A DNA stretch of 64,000 bases, taken from positions 668,501 through 732,500 of the forward strand of contig NC_135549.1 in the NCBI RefSeq assembly GCF_964340395.1, given 5' to 3'. Below are positions 27,563-40,255 of this stretch, one piece after another. A program made the translations under genes and the position numbers. Within the stretch, counting starts at the first letter, position 1. Each line of letters begins with the position of its first letter. The stretch is from Glandiceps talaboti. Taxonomy: Eukaryota > Hemichordata > Enteropneusta > Spengelidae. The notes under the pieces are model-generated. The model was not told the DNA's origin and did not search any database. It saw only the letters and a program-made list of their open reading frames with translations.

Positions 27563-27849
27563 CTATATCATCATTTTTACCAAAACATTCAAAAAGAAAA
27601 TGCTACCTCCAGGGCATTTCATTTCATTTTTTTTATTTATAACAAGACAACACCAATTCTGGGCTAATAACAATTTTGCGAAAAACACACAATCAAAATA
27701 TTTTCTGTTATCCAACTGACAGTATATCCCTTCTAAACATAAACTACCTCTGGGTACCAAAACAGTCACTTTTTCAGCAAACATTTTTGTATCAATACCC
27801 CAAATTACAGACAAATAATTGCCAAGGCAGATAAAACTACAGGCAAAAT
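27563..27849 (-). CDS. Candidate last exon of nested unknown gene
   Basis: On the minus strand a strong acceptor (TTTAATTTAACTTTTTTAG) is followed by 94 open codons and a TAG at 27565-27563. The exon begins after two bases, which fits the phase-1 end of the candidate exon 28223-28329. The peptide contains KMFAEKVTVLVPRGSLCLEG and QLDNRKYFDCVFFAKLLLA. An AATAAA lies about 30 bases after the stop (27532-27527 on minus). I do not recognise the protein. The sequence is AT-rich, so both the frame and AATAAA could arise by chance, and this is the weakest link of the chain. Confidence 0.3.
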
Positions 27850-28222
27850 CTAAAAAAGTTAAATTAAAATACTGATGAGAATATGTAAATTATGCATAAA
27901 CTTCTACATATTTGCTGCAGTTATTTTAACTATTATAAAACACATTGCCATTAAAGTCATCCAGAACTCGTAAACAAGTGCACAAAACTTTCCATCTGTA
28001 TGCAAGGAATCTTGGGTCACAAACCCTGAAGCTGCATAGCAAATAATTTCCTTCACTTTTGCTCTTTCCCACAGTAAGTTGCTTATTTACTACACTGTAA
28101 TGCTGCTCTTTTGGCCAACTGGCCTACATTTTTGGCCAGTAAAAGTTGGAATGCTTCCAATGGTATACAACATCACTCAATAGCAAATTGAGGGAATCTA
28201 ATCAGTAGAACAACATTCTTAC

Positions 28223-28329
28223 CAAGTATGGACTTCTCATCAATGTTTCCATATCCCTTGGTAGGTACCACTAAGAACACACACATAGTTTGCCAGTCAC
28301 CTTTGATCCCCTCTCTCTCAATTGTTACA
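28223..28329 (-). CDS. Candidate exon of nested unknown gene
   Basis: 107 nt on the minus strand between the acceptor ATGCTAAAAG and the donor GTAAGAATG. The acceptor has a poor pyrimidine tract. The open frame starts after one base, completing the codon left by the exon at 30080-30173 (AG+T, Ser), and ends one base into a codon. Peptide segments are VTIEREGIKGDWQTMCVFLV and PTKGYGNIDEKSIL. The composition looks like folded protein, not low complexity. I do not recognise the family. Confidence 0.4.
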
Positions 28330-28377
28330 CTTTTAGCATTTTGATAAAATACATATGGTATGGCACTGATAGGCACA

Positions 28378-28418
28378 ACAGAATGTTGGCACTATTAGAC
28401 ACTGTCAACTGCAAGGCT

Positions 28419-28495
<77 letters not shown>

Positions 28496-28585
28496 TACAC
28501 ACATACAGTATTAGACACCGTCAACTGCAAGGCTAAGTACATAGTCTACACTGTTAGACTTCAACAACGGCAAGGCTATGTGTCA
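28378..28585. repeat. Imperfect triplicated unit with (AC)n inside
   Basis: TATTAGACACTGTCAACTGC AAGGCTAAGTACA occurs at about 28391 and 28508, and in degenerate form at about 28550. The first two flank a 72-bp (AC)36 tract (28421-28492). Confidence 0.9.
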
Positions 28586-30079
28586 CTGTCATACACATGC
28601 ATACAGATGGACAGACTTACTGGAAGTCGAAGTCAGACATACCCCAGCTCAAGTACATTCTACATATATAGTCACTGAGTTAGTACAGTTTGATTGACAT
28701 TTGTAAGTATGCAACCATGACTAGACTGAGAACCTGCTACAAGTTGTAATGTAATGTAGCGTCTATAACACTGGTACTTATGATGTACAAATTACAACAT
28801 ACATGTACATGCGTTATCAATTAAAGCTACTATTGCCGTTATCCATACCTAAAACATTTTTACAAATTTCCCAATACAGAATACCACCAACATCTTGTCT
28901 CTTTAGGCTCAAAACTGAATTCTGCAATACAATTATATTTTTCATCATGACGGTAAACAATGCCTTTTTACTGTTTTCTGTACGATTGTACATAATTATA
29001 CTCTGAGTGCAATTAATTCAGTTTAAAAATACATTGTATGTGCAAATTATCTCTTCTACCTCCACAACATAATATCACTCATCATTCATTACAGTATACT
29101 GTTTTTAGTATGCCATGCATAATTTAACATCACTTCATAGTTCATTGCATCATTACCAATTACCATGGCAACAGAGTTATCTACAAACTTGAGATCATCT
29201 GTTAATCAAATTCAAAGGAATATTTGGACAATTAACTCTTCATGAAATTAGTAGAAATTTCTAAAAATGCGACATATGACCAGACTTCATTAAACAAGTA
29301 AATTTACAAGCAGGTTTCAAATACCTGAAGCATAACTTCAAAAATTCTTTTCCTTTTAAACCCACAATCCTGGCATAAAAAATCACCAGGAGCACTTTTG
29401 TATATCAACGTCATGGAAACTTCACTGACTAAGAAACCATTGTTTATGAATATCGATGTACAAGTATATTATTTCCATTAGTTTCATAAATAATTTACAC
29501 TCACACAGCTGAGACAAATCTGCCTTGAACAGGGCAGCAAAATAACATTTACATACACCAACCCCCTGGGTACCACAAAGTTTATAAAATGTGTTCTCAA
29601 AGTTTGACATTTAACAGTCAAATGATCTTTCTCATCTGTCCAAACATCCTGAACAAAAGTACAAATTTGTTCTAAGACAATCTTAATAAACGTAACATAA
29701 AAATATCCATCAGCATCAACCTCACACCAAACACACAGTTTCATTGCAGAATGTCAGTGAATGAAAGTGAAGTTGTTTTCAGAAAGTACGGGAAGACATT
29801 CATCATCTATATTTATTTCTTGGTCGGAAGTTTTGTGACAAAGCAAACAAGCCTTGTAGTTTATTAGTCAGACTCATTAAGTGTTAAGAAGTCTGGCAGA
29901 ATATACAGCTAAGATTATCAGATAGCTGTGTTTACACTTGGTTCAGACTGTGTGAAATGATTTAATACTACATCCAATTTGTAGTTTACACAAGCTGTGA
30001 TTAGCTTGCCTTCTCCTAGTCATCATCATGTTGTATGATCACATAACTTATTCAAGCCAATACTACACAAAATATTTAC

Positions 30080-30173
30080 CTATCAGGTATAGGGTTTCTG
30101 TCTTCTTTTGCTGTGGCTAAGTCTATTTCATTTTTCAAATTTTGAACTGCCCTATTCTCAATTAACAGTCGCT
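30080..30173 (-). CDS. Candidate coiled-coil exon of nested unknown gene
   Basis: 94 nt on the minus strand with acceptor AATTGTTTTGTAG and donor GTAAAT. One frame is open, starting after two bases and ending with two spare bases (AG). The peptide RLLIENRAVQNLKNEIDL followed by ATAKEDRNPIPD has heptad-like spacing of L/I/V and charged residues, as in a coiled coil. The phase agrees with both neighbours in the chain (30474-30537 upstream, 28223-28329 downstream). Confidence 0.45.
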
Positions 30174-30473
30174 CTACAAAACAATTACTAAGGCTATATA
30201 CAAGAGAGCTAATAATTATTAATTGTCAAGTTTAACTGCAGTCAGTATACAATTTCAGAGAAAATTGTCAAAATAAATCAAATAAATACCGCTTTAGATG
30301 AGTTTTGTGATGACAACCATAAACACATATGGAAATTACCTTTATATAAAGGAATCTGAAATTCATGATAAACTTCAAGCGAAGTGTTGCCACGACAACA
30401 AAGACCAATGTCATAAACTGGTTGCCAAAGAAACAGTAACTATGGCATTACCATGGTTACCAAATAGTCCTAC

Positions 30474-30537
30474 CTTTCATGGCTCCAGTCATGGACAAAT
30501 ATTCAGCTAGCTTCACCATGGATTCAGCTTTTTCAAA
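30474..30537 (-). CDS. Candidate exon of nested unknown gene
   Basis: 64 nt on the minus strand with acceptor GCATTGTTAG and donor GTAGGA. It starts on a codon boundary, as required by the phase-0 end of 34524-34579, and ends one base into a codon, joining to 30080-30173 as G+AG (Glu). The peptide is FEKAESMVKLAEYLSMTGAM + K, helical and amphipathic. It continues naturally into ERLLIEN of the next exon. Confidence 0.45.
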
Positions 30538-31618
30538 CTAACAATGCGTGGTATGTACTGACAAGAAAAATGGTCTGATTTACTTTAAATACCACTCTGT
30601 TGCTAAAAGTAGAAGTGGGGGAGGAGTTTGTGATCAAAATCATCCACTCTAACAAATGAGCTCTTTCAGTTTCCCCTGACAAGCAGCGACCTTTGACCTG
30701 CCAATGCTAATGTGGTTATTTCAGGTGGCATATATTACCAAATGCCAATGTCTTCAGTCGCACACATTAACATGGATTTTGTGATGGAAATATGTACAGA
30801 ATATAACACCCTGGAATGTACAGCAATTTCATCCATTTAGTTGGCTTGGTAAATTAGAAACTAATATCACCAGCCAGGTTCAAAACAGCAATGGTTTAAA
30901 ATTACCAGCTAGCTAGGAAGACCAATTTCCACAGCATCTCAGGTTTTTGTTTGCTTTGTCGTCAGTTTCCACAATTTGCTACTATTCATATTGGGAGGAA
31001 AAAATAGACTGGATGATGCATTTCATATAAGCAGTACGTTGGTATGTATGTTATACAATCCAGGAATGTTGTCACACACAAGCAGTTTTTTCCATTTTCA
31101 CTCTTTCTTCATTTTTCCTGACATTTTTGTGCTGAAGCAAAACTTTCAGGACAATTTCTTAGTCACTGGATCAAACAAAAATAACTGATCGTTTCAATTT
31201 AAGGATAAAATTTCCCACATATATATATATAAACTGTAAAATGATTTATATGCATAACATATAATTTTAAGTGCTGGTACAAAGAACGGGAGAGGTTGGT
31301 GATCCACTTCTTTAAAATAATATTTGTTTCAAGTACTGAAAAGAGAATACCAAAACAGGATAGTTGAAAATATTTTGACTGAACTTTGTTTGAAAGAGAG
31401 ATACTGTAAACCTAGATATTTTTGACACTAGAAAATTTTGCAATTTTACAGTCTTCAGATAATGTACCAGACTGGTATACTGTGTTCATATACATGTAGA
31501 AGGCATTTAAGTCACTATTTATTTTTACATTTTTGTTTTCCAGTAAAATAGGCAAAAATAAGTCTTTAGCAAAAATTTCCAGGTTTACGATACAAGCAAC
31601 ATATTTCAATTTGAAAAT

Positions 31619-31768
31619 GAAATGATCTCCATGTAGTCAGTCTACAACTACAGTTAAATATCGTGTACATTAGTGGTTTTGAAGTCATATTATGAAATAA
31701 TCTCCATATAGTCAGTCTACAACTATAGTTAAATATCTTGTACATTAGTGGTTTTCAAGTCATATTAG
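31619..31768. repeat. 74-bp tandem duplication
   Basis: TGAAATGATCTCCATGTAGT ... AGTGGTTTTGAAGTCATATTA occurs twice, at 31619 and 31693, with a few substitutions. Confidence 0.93.
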
Positions 31769-33911
31769 GAAATACTGCTGTCATACATGTACCTACATGT
31801 GTAATGTGTACTACAACTTTATAGCCAACTAGAAGAGGAAACTTTAGCCTGGCTACTCTTTGTGACTTTCTTTCAACGTGGCATGTAGCAATGTCACAGA
31901 TCCAATGAGTAGACAGTGAATATAATCTGTTGGGGAGCACACATGTACATCACAACATACTAATACAAGCATACCATGGTTGGTATACATCCACCACACA
32001 ACAAATGAAGTTCATCTCTTATCACTTGATTTCGTTTTTACTCCGTTTTGTGGAATGTTTCAATATTTGGGTTACCTACAGAGTTGGTCCACCATGTTGA
32101 TGATTTCAATCACCAACGACAACTGTTGTCTGTTTTAGCAGACTACCAGTTTAGCCAAATCCAAACATTACGTGGGTAAATCTGGACCTTTAGTCAAGCT
32201 CAGATTACACATGAAATCCAAATAAACTCTACAAGGGTGTTAAAGACAAGTTCATATAGAATAGTTGATATGATACTGGATAGTGTTTCTTTGACTTTGG
32301 TCTCAAATCTCTTCCAGTCTCATCAAAGCCTTACCATAATCCTCTGTATACAGTGTAAGCCCTGTATGAAGTCAAAACTGAACTGTCCCTTCACACAAGA
32401 AGAGCTACTAGGGAAGTGCGCCCTCACATGGCCGATCACTTTTGAAAAACCTTTTAACTTCAATTTGTGAGAACGAGTGAAAATTGGACAATTTAAGTCT
32501 ATTTGTATTGTCTATTAACTTAAAATCATTTCATGATGAATTTAATTTGATAAAATTGTAACTCAACAAGTCACTGCTCATCGAAGGAAACATATGGATG
32601 TATCCTCTTTGATCTTGGCCCTGCCATAAATCAAGTGTCCCTTAAACAACACCATATGTATTCAACATTTGTATATGTAGCAAGGTATTTCATAGATTAG
32701 TACTCTGTTTATTCCACACAAACTTTCAACAATTTGTAACAAATTCTTTTACATGCAACAAGTTTCAATAACAAAAGATAAGATAAATCCAACACATGAA
32801 GAGTGAATACTTTTGTTACAGCATTTATGACTTAGACTCTCTGCTATAACTCTCACCATAGACCCTCCACAGCAACATATGCCAAAAGGACAACTTTGCA
32901 AAAGTTATCTTTTTCACTTAGATAAATATCATGACTTTTGCCACTTAGAAACTTCTTAGCTTGACTCCTATAAGTATAAAATCATTTTCCTGTGACACTT
33001 TGAACAATTTCATCAAAATCTTCTCTTTTTTTAAAGTTGGACCACATCATTCCTGCAAGAGAAATGATGGTGGTCCCATCAATAAAAATTATATTTATTG
33101 ACTGCCTTAGTTTCCCATTCACTTCTGACCATAAATCACAAGCTCTGACATTGAAGGTATGTAAGCAAATTTTTCCACCGTTAAGTTTGTTTTTCAAAGT
33201 AAAAATCAAGCTTCCAATGAAGATTTCCTGCTTGTATGAAGTACAGACATTTGGCATTTTCCCACACTTCTGTACCCCTCATTTCAATTACATTACAACC
33301 CTGAAAGCAAATTTTCATGTTTAATTTTTCAAATATGAACCACTAAATTTTCTAAAAAATATCTTACAAACCATCATAACTTTCAATTTCCATATAGAGC
33401 TACAAATTTCTGCATTTACAGTCAGGGTTACCACAATTCCTACTTGTAATAATATTTTATTGGCTTCTCTTTTTATAGAGTCCACACACCGACACGCGAT
33501 TAAAATGAACACTATATCTGCAACTTACCCGCATACACAGCAGCACCAACAAGTTTTTCACTGGGAAACCATTGACAAGGCCATATGGTTGGGAATGTTA
33601 AAAGCTTTGTAAAGACTTGTATTACTAGCAAATAAAACTGGATAATGGGTTGGCTGAATGGAACTGAACCAAAATCGAGTCATTAGACAAGAAATTACTG
33701 GTGATAAAGTGCTTTACTTACAATCAACATCATCATCTGTCTTGGCTAAGTGACAACTGGAAAGAAATATCGTTAGTTTGGGGTGTGGGTATTAGCAACA
33801 GTAGCTCTTTTAACACTAGATTCAAATGTGAAAATGATGTCATCAGATACTGCCTTCAAGTAGACAATGTCTATCTCAATGGATACTGTGTTGTATATGT
33901 ATTATACACTA

Positions 33912-34236
33912 TGTGTGGATTACATATTTTCTGATCTCTGTTGATATAGCTAATTGCACATCTCTAAATATGTGTACTTGGTTTTTTATGGTCAACTTTC
34001 ATCTCACAAAGAGATTCCTGTTTTATCATTTTTCAAAATCATATCAATGGCTTTATCACTTATATCTGAGAATTCCACCAGTGTGTGTGGGTTACACATT
34101 TTTCTGATCTCTGTTGCTATAGCTAATAACACTTGTTTGGTGTTTTTGGTCAACTTTCATTTCACAAAGAGATTCCTGATTTATCATTTTTCAAAATCAT
34201 CACAATGGCTTCATCATTGCTACCTGAGAATACGAG
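33912..34236. repeat. Diverged 150-180 bp tandem duplication
   Basis: Two copies share TTTCTGATCTCTGTTG, GGTCAACTTTCAT, CACAAAGAGATTCCTG and TTATCATTTTTCAAAATCAT in order. The second copy lacks about 20 bp. No gene is supported; the frames in both copies differ. Confidence 0.88.
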
Positions 34237-34523
34237 TAAATTCTTTACAAATATAACATGTACATGTAATAGAATAGAGCCTGTGTGGTGATGAATTTCA
34301 CCATGTTTGGTTGTCAGTCTAAATGCTACCTGTAGTATCTAATCATCTCTTCACAGAGAGATCTTGAGATTGGATTCCACAGATAGCACTAACTAGATTA
34401 CATGTACATGTACCTGAAGTCTGAACTCAGTGAAAGTCAATGCACCAATTGGATTAAACTAAGTGTATACACATATTAGTATTTCACTTTGTGTCTAATC
34501 ACTGATGAGTTGAACTAACCTAC

Positions 34524-34579
34524 CATCTCTTCAAAGGAGTCTGATGATTTCACAGCTAGAGTTTCATCATCTTCCAATG
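34524..34579 (-). CDS. Candidate exon of nested unknown gene
   Basis: 56 nt on the minus strand with acceptor TATTTTAATAG and donor GTAGGTTAG. Only the frame starting after two bases is open. It reads LEDDETLAVKSSDSFEEM, strongly acidic, and ends on a codon boundary. The upstream exon must end in phase 1; candidates in that phase are 41429-41495 and 63865-64000. The next exon, 30474-30537, fits. The family is not recognised. Confidence 0.42.
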
Positions 34580-35694
34580 CTATTAAAATATTACTAAAAA
34601 CAAAATCCCACACTGAGCCATGGGGAATTGAAATGACATGCACTGGTCTTTTAATATCACTAAGACTCAAGAAGAATAGCATCAAGATGGCCTAAGATAT
34701 GATCCCTGTTAAATTAGATGTTAACTAAAATACCTTTAAGTTGATTAGATTTGAAGAAAAAAAAACCATGTACATATAAACATTCTAACATACACTTTTG
34801 TTGGCACACATAGCATGGAGTATACATACTATCAACTAAATGATGAATCTGCCTTCAGTATACTCTATTCTGTTTTCTGTCATGGAATTAAACCCAACCT
34901 GTCTGCGGAATGCTGTGTCTAAATCATCTAACATATACATCCATAAATGATGGAATTTCAGAACCTATAAAGACATGGAGCATTTCCTTCTTTGTGGTGA
35001 TGAACGAATACTTCAGCACTGTTTTATATAGGGGTGTGAATGAATGAAAACCAATGTTCCAGTTCACTTCTCCAATGAGATCTGTAGATGCCCCCGTCAG
35101 ATAATGCGGGTTGTGTTATGCATGTAATTCAAACTATGATACACTTGGTAACTTTCTACTGCTATTCACAGCATGTGTTGACTTTTGTGTCAGCACAAAT
35201 AATGGCAGTTTTTTCAACTTCATTAATGCAAACTAACTAACTAGAGATAGTGGAGACGTAGTTTGTAAATATATCTTTGTGGGAATCATTACATCGGCCA
35301 CATCACAAAAAGTTGCCAAGAAAATTGAAATTGGAAAATTGATCCTGCTAGCAGACAGTTAAACATTGGATCTTCATTTCTAATGTACATGTCAGAGTAT
35401 CTCTTCTGATTGAAGATTATCATACTCAAATATTGTGCACTGCATGTCACTTAAGAGAACTGACCTGAAAATCAAATAATAGCCAACCATAACTGGAAAA
35501 GTGCCACGGAGACAAACAAATGCAATACTATTCCCTGTTTGGATCCATGTTATTCATTTCTCCCAATATCACATTTCGTCAAATTTAGAGTGTGTAATCA
35601 TTTCTTACTACACGTAACTTTGTGAGTCTGCTGATAGCGTTCACCTAAAAAAAATCCATTTTTCATTGATCATATTTCACTCAGGTTATCTGGA

Positions 35695-36165
35695 CATTTA
35701 ACACCTGAATGACGATTGGACAATCACACGATTCAATTTTGTAAGTTTGAATGTAATTGGTGAATGCAATTATCATCTGAATGATGATTGGACAATCACA
35801 AAATCACTTTTGCAATTATCACCTGAATGGTGACAGGACAATCACATATTTATTTTTGGAAGTTTGAATATAATTAGTTGATACAATTATAACCTGAATG
35901 GTGATTGGACAATCACAAACTCAGTTTCATAAGTTTGAATCTCATGGGTCAAAGCAATTGTAACCTGAATGGTGATTGGACAATCACATAAAATCAATTT
36001 ATTTTTGGAAGTTTGAAAATAATTAGTTGATACAATTATAACCTGAATGGTGATTGGACAATCACAAACTCAGTTTCGTAAGTTTGAATCTCATGGGTCA
36101 AAGCAATTGTAACCTGAATGGTGATTGGCCAATCAGCAATACATAGCTCATATTTTTAAAATTGA
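35695..36165. repeat. Degenerate array with repeated palindrome GTGATTGGACAATCAC
   Basis: Seven copies of CTGAATGGTGATTGGACAAT CAC, spaced 65-85 bp. Two of the spacers form a 149-bp higher-order unit (AAGTTTGAATCTCATGGGTC ... and AGTTTGAATATAATTAGTTG ...) repeated twice. Each core is a 7-bp inverted repeat with a 2-base loop and includes ATTGG, the reversed CCAAT box core. Confidence 0.9.
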
Positions 36166-36239
36166 ATCTTATTGGTAAATGCCACTCTGTGCTATTGATT
36201 AGACCAATCAAAATCACCCTCACAAAACCTCTATAATAT

Positions 36240-36475
36240 ACTCCACACTATCCAGAACAACTTAGTCTATACACACTATCCAGAATAACCTAGTCTATAC
36301 ACACTATCCAGAATAACCTAGTCTATACACACTATCCAAAATAACCTAGTCTATACACACTATCCAGAATAACCTAGTCTATACACACTATCCAGAATAA
36401 CCTAGTCTATACACACTATCCAGAATAACCTAGTCTATACACACTATCCAAAATAATTTAGTCTATAATATATAC
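36240..36475. repeat. Minisatellite, 28-bp unit, 8 copies
   Basis: Units read ACACACTATCCAGAATAACC TAGTCTAT with few variants (CAAAATAACC in two copies). Confidence 0.96.
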
Positions 36476-37202
36476 ACTATCAGAAGTTACATGTACCTAA
36501 ACTTTCCAGCTGATTTAAATATAAACAACCAGACTCATCCCGACTGTCAATTCCTTTATTTCACAATATATATGTGTAGCAGAGCTAAAAATATTCCTTC
36601 TTGCTCCAAGCATTCTTGCACTGGAGATGCATCCATAAGTGGAAACAAGTGGCTTAGAGACAAGATTCCACACACATGCCAAACTTTACAACGTCCTTCT
36701 TGCACCCATTATGAGTTTATAGACTGTAACAGTAATCACATAAAATTGACAAAAAAATTATCTTGGATGGAATTTTTATAGTTTCCATACAGGGTGTATA
36801 CAATCCTATAAACCCAGCATCATATACATTACTACTGTGTTTGTAAATATCCAATGAGGATGTAAGAATTAATGATTGAAATACTTGCAATATCAAGGTT
36901 GATCCAAGGTAGTACTACATGTACATGTAAGTGGAAAAATTTTGGTGTGAGTAGTCAACATGGTCAACCTTCTGTGAATGCTTGAATATAAAACAATTCA
37001 GTGAAATTTTTTAAGATTTAATTTACAATACATAACGGTATCTCAATACTATTCAACTAGAATGAAAATATGGATAAGAAATTACATGAAATCTACATTT
37101 CATCCAGAATTTGACACTTCCAACTAAGAGAACTTTTACTCCTATGTTTTCAATTACTATCTCCATGGAAAATACAAGAATGTACTTTTGGGAATGTCAT
37201 GG

Positions 37203-37231
37203 GAGGGGGGGGGGGGGGGGGGGGGGGGGGC
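37203..37231. repeat. Poly-G run of about 28
   Basis: An uninterrupted G tract, followed within 500 bp by a C-rich tract on the same strand. Length in the assembly may be unreliable. Confidence 0.95.
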
Positions 37232-37310
37232 TACTCCCCCTATTTGACTATACTGTATATGTGCTGCCCTTTGAGGTACATTTATAGCCCTTTGGTCTTA
37301 AATGTAGCTG

Positions 37311-37500
37311 AAAAGTCTAAGAGAGGGTCTATTCGACATTATTTTTGACTTTGCTTGGTCTAAAATGGGGTCTATTCTACATTATTTTTGACTTTGCTTG
37401 GTCTAAAATGGAGTCTATTCTACATTATTTTTGACTTTGCTTGGTCTAAAATGGGGTCTCTTCTACATTATTTTTGACTTTCCTTGGTCTAAAATGGGGT
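37311..37500. repeat. Minisatellite, 43-bp unit, 4 copies
   Basis: Units read AAAATGGGGTCTATTCTACA then TTATTTTTGACTTTGCTTGG TCT. Confidence 0.94.
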
Positions 37501-37714
37501 AAATTGTCCCATAACTGTGCTACAAATTGCCCCAAAATGTTGCCTCTTGAGGGAAAATAACAAGAGTCAAAACTACATTTTGTGCTTCTGGTCAACAATT
37601 AGATCTTGTTATGGTCTAGTATTAAAAACGGCGTATTGAATCTGGTCAAAATGGGTGTAAAAAGGGGGATCTGGTGTTGGCAGTAATGGTTGCACACCCC
37701 TACCAGAGCTGGCC

Positions 37715-37772
37715 ACTGATACCCCCCCCCCCCCACCCCAACCCCCCAACCCCCACCCCAACCCCCCTCCTC
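37715..37772. repeat. C-rich tract, G-quadruplex-prone on the minus strand
   Basis: Runs of C separated by A or AA (CCCCACCCCAACCCCCC pattern). The minus strand has at least six G-runs of four or more, well beyond the minimum for a G-quadruplex. Confidence 0.9.
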
Positions 37773-38165
37773 CATGAGTATATGTTGTAGCAATCCTTCA
37801 CATAGAAACCACACAGTCACAAATATGTGTTTCTAATACATACATGTAAGCTTGTTGAGCTATAATGGTATTTGGAAGTATTGCACACTGGTTCCATCAA
37901 ACTTACATGAATACTTCATCAGCATCTGTAAGTAATACAAGACCAGCTTTATACACATGCAATTTATGGTCTTCAGTTTATTACATATAGGATGGATTCT
38001 AATGAGTGAAATATGTGAGCTAATGCTAAGCATGTATCAAATATAGTGGTAGGAATACATTACTGGTTACTAAAGGAAGGACAGCGACAACAGGAACCTA
38101 CATGTAGTCTATTTTAAAAATATGACCTGTCAAGCCACCCTATCAACTAACACTTAATATATATA

Positions 38166-38650
38166 AGAGAAAGCTGGATAGGTCTGAATGGCACAACATA
38201 CATGTATCTTAGTCCATAAGAGTATGCTGGATAGGTCTGAATGGCACAACATACATGTATCTTAGTCCATAACAGAAAAGCTGGATAGGTCTGAATGGCA
38301 CAACATACATGTATCTTAGTCCATAACAGAAAAGCTGGATAGGTCTGAATGGCACAACATACATGTATCTTAGTCCATAACAGAAAAGCTGGATAGGTCT
38401 GAATGGCACAACATACATGTATCTTAGTCCATAACAGAAAAGCTGGATAGGTCTGAATGGCACAACATACATGTATCTTAGTCCATAACAGAAAAGCTGG
38501 ATAGGTCTGAATGGCACAACATACATGTATCTTAGTCCATAACAGAAAAGCTGGATAGGTCTGAATGGCACAACATACATGTATCTTAGTCCATAACAGA
38601 AAAGCTGGATAGGTCTGAATGGCACAAGTACATGTATCTTAGTCCATAAG
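38166..38650. repeat. Minisatellite, 54-bp unit, 9 copies
   Basis: Units read AGAAAAGCTGGATAGGTCTG, AATGGCACAACATACATGTA, TCTTAGTCCATAAC. Copies are virtually identical. The 54-bp unit keeps a 151-codon minus frame open, which is an artefact. Confidence 0.96.
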
Positions 38651-40255
38651 TCCATAGGACACAATGAGTTGTTGTAGAATCATTGATAATTATCAACACA
38701 ATAATAACTATTTCCATGAATATAAATAGAATGGAGAAAGCACCAGGCACCAATTTTCAGAGTTACAGAAGTTGGTTTAATAGTCTAGCTGGTGTACTAC
38801 TAGGTTTAAACTTTAAATTATTGTAAAGGATGTGTACTTACATGTATCTCACATGTTGTGGTTCACACTTCATATGCAACTGTGTGAAACACTAATGTCA
38901 GTATAGCACTGATGTTCAGTCATGATACATCATTATTATTATTGTTACTTTTAGGAAGATCATGTGAATAGCCCAAGTATATAATATTAATAAGCGTTAC
39001 ATTTCAACCCAAAACATTCTTTCCTTGCTCTGGAATCATATGCATATTTTGTGGTAGTTCTGAACTCAGGGTGTAAATTATTTACCATAGTATATTTTGG
39101 CTTTAATACCCTTCTTGAGCTGTTAAAAGTTCTAACAAATTCGTTAACAACAGCAGCAATGTAAAAGTCCAAATGGGAGATCCCTCAACACAGATGTCAC
39201 ACTATATACAAATGACCATTTTTCTTGCTGTTTTCATGCCAAAAAAATCAAAAAGCTTACTTCGTTACTTGGCTACACTTACTACATACATTTTGTAGTT
39301 TTGATAATGTGCTGAAACTGCAAATCAACAGCATTCCAGGGTCTTCAGTAAAATTAAATCATCTCATTCTCAACCCCAAAAGTCAAATTCTTTCATTTGG
39401 CTGCAGTTTTTATTATCCCATACAAATTTGCTGCACTATTAATACATAGGTCAATACCATACATCATAGCAAGATTTTAACTATTATAGTCTGCTTGACA
39501 CTCTACATTCATCTGCTTTGTGTTAAACTCTCAATGTGTGCCTATCACTCCTTGCAAAAATAACTACAAAAATACATCACATGTCAAGTCTTGCCTCAAG
39601 TTTGTTATTCATGCTATGATATTGCCCTTAGTTATCATGAGAAGCCATTAATATCACAAAAGAAGAAAACACTTGCCATTGATAGGTGACTTATGAAAGC
39701 ATACCATTAAAATAATACTACTTTAACTCCTTGACGTTCACATCTGTGTCATCAACATTTTGGTATTTTCAATGAAACAAATCATTTCTGTCCTTGGATT
39801 ATCAATCCTGAAATGTTTCTTCCATTAAAATTCTTCCATGTTGGCACAAAAAAATGAGGATTGAAAGCAGAATATTGAAATATTCATGATAGATCATAAT
39901 TGGAGGATAGAAAATATGTCAGGTATGACTATCACTGGCATCTGTATCACGATCAAACAGGGAAAAATGAAAAATATGATAAGTATTGCTATCATACGGA
40001 TATTTTGGATCGGAATGTCACCGAATCAGCTGGAAGTTATTATCTACCAGACAACAGTATCTCCAAGGCAAATGCCAATAACTTTCACTCTCGACTCTTC
40101 CCTATACAATTATGTTGGTCTGACAGTATCATTGGAATTTACTGAGATAACTTGGTAATGTCTCTGTAGAGAACACAGTAATAATATTGACTTTCTTGTG
40201 ATTTTTTTCTAATTTAATTAAATATCAGTATGATAACCTTTGTGTACCGATCTGG

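Noticed and set aside
27920-28060. Minus-strand frame AKVKEIICYAASGFVTQDSL just left of the exon at 28223
   Set aside because: Coding-like, but the acceptor has no pyrimidine tract and no donor in the needed phase was found; 27563-27849 fits the chain better.
29157-29175. RFX X-box-like site TTACCATGGCAAC
   Set aside because: One half-site mismatch, no promoter nearby, and GTTACCATGG words recur by chance and in the 41.95-kb repeat.
36491-36781. 96-codon plus frame with an overlapping open minus frame
   Set aside because: Open on both strands, without splice signals or recognisable motif. Could not be told from chance.
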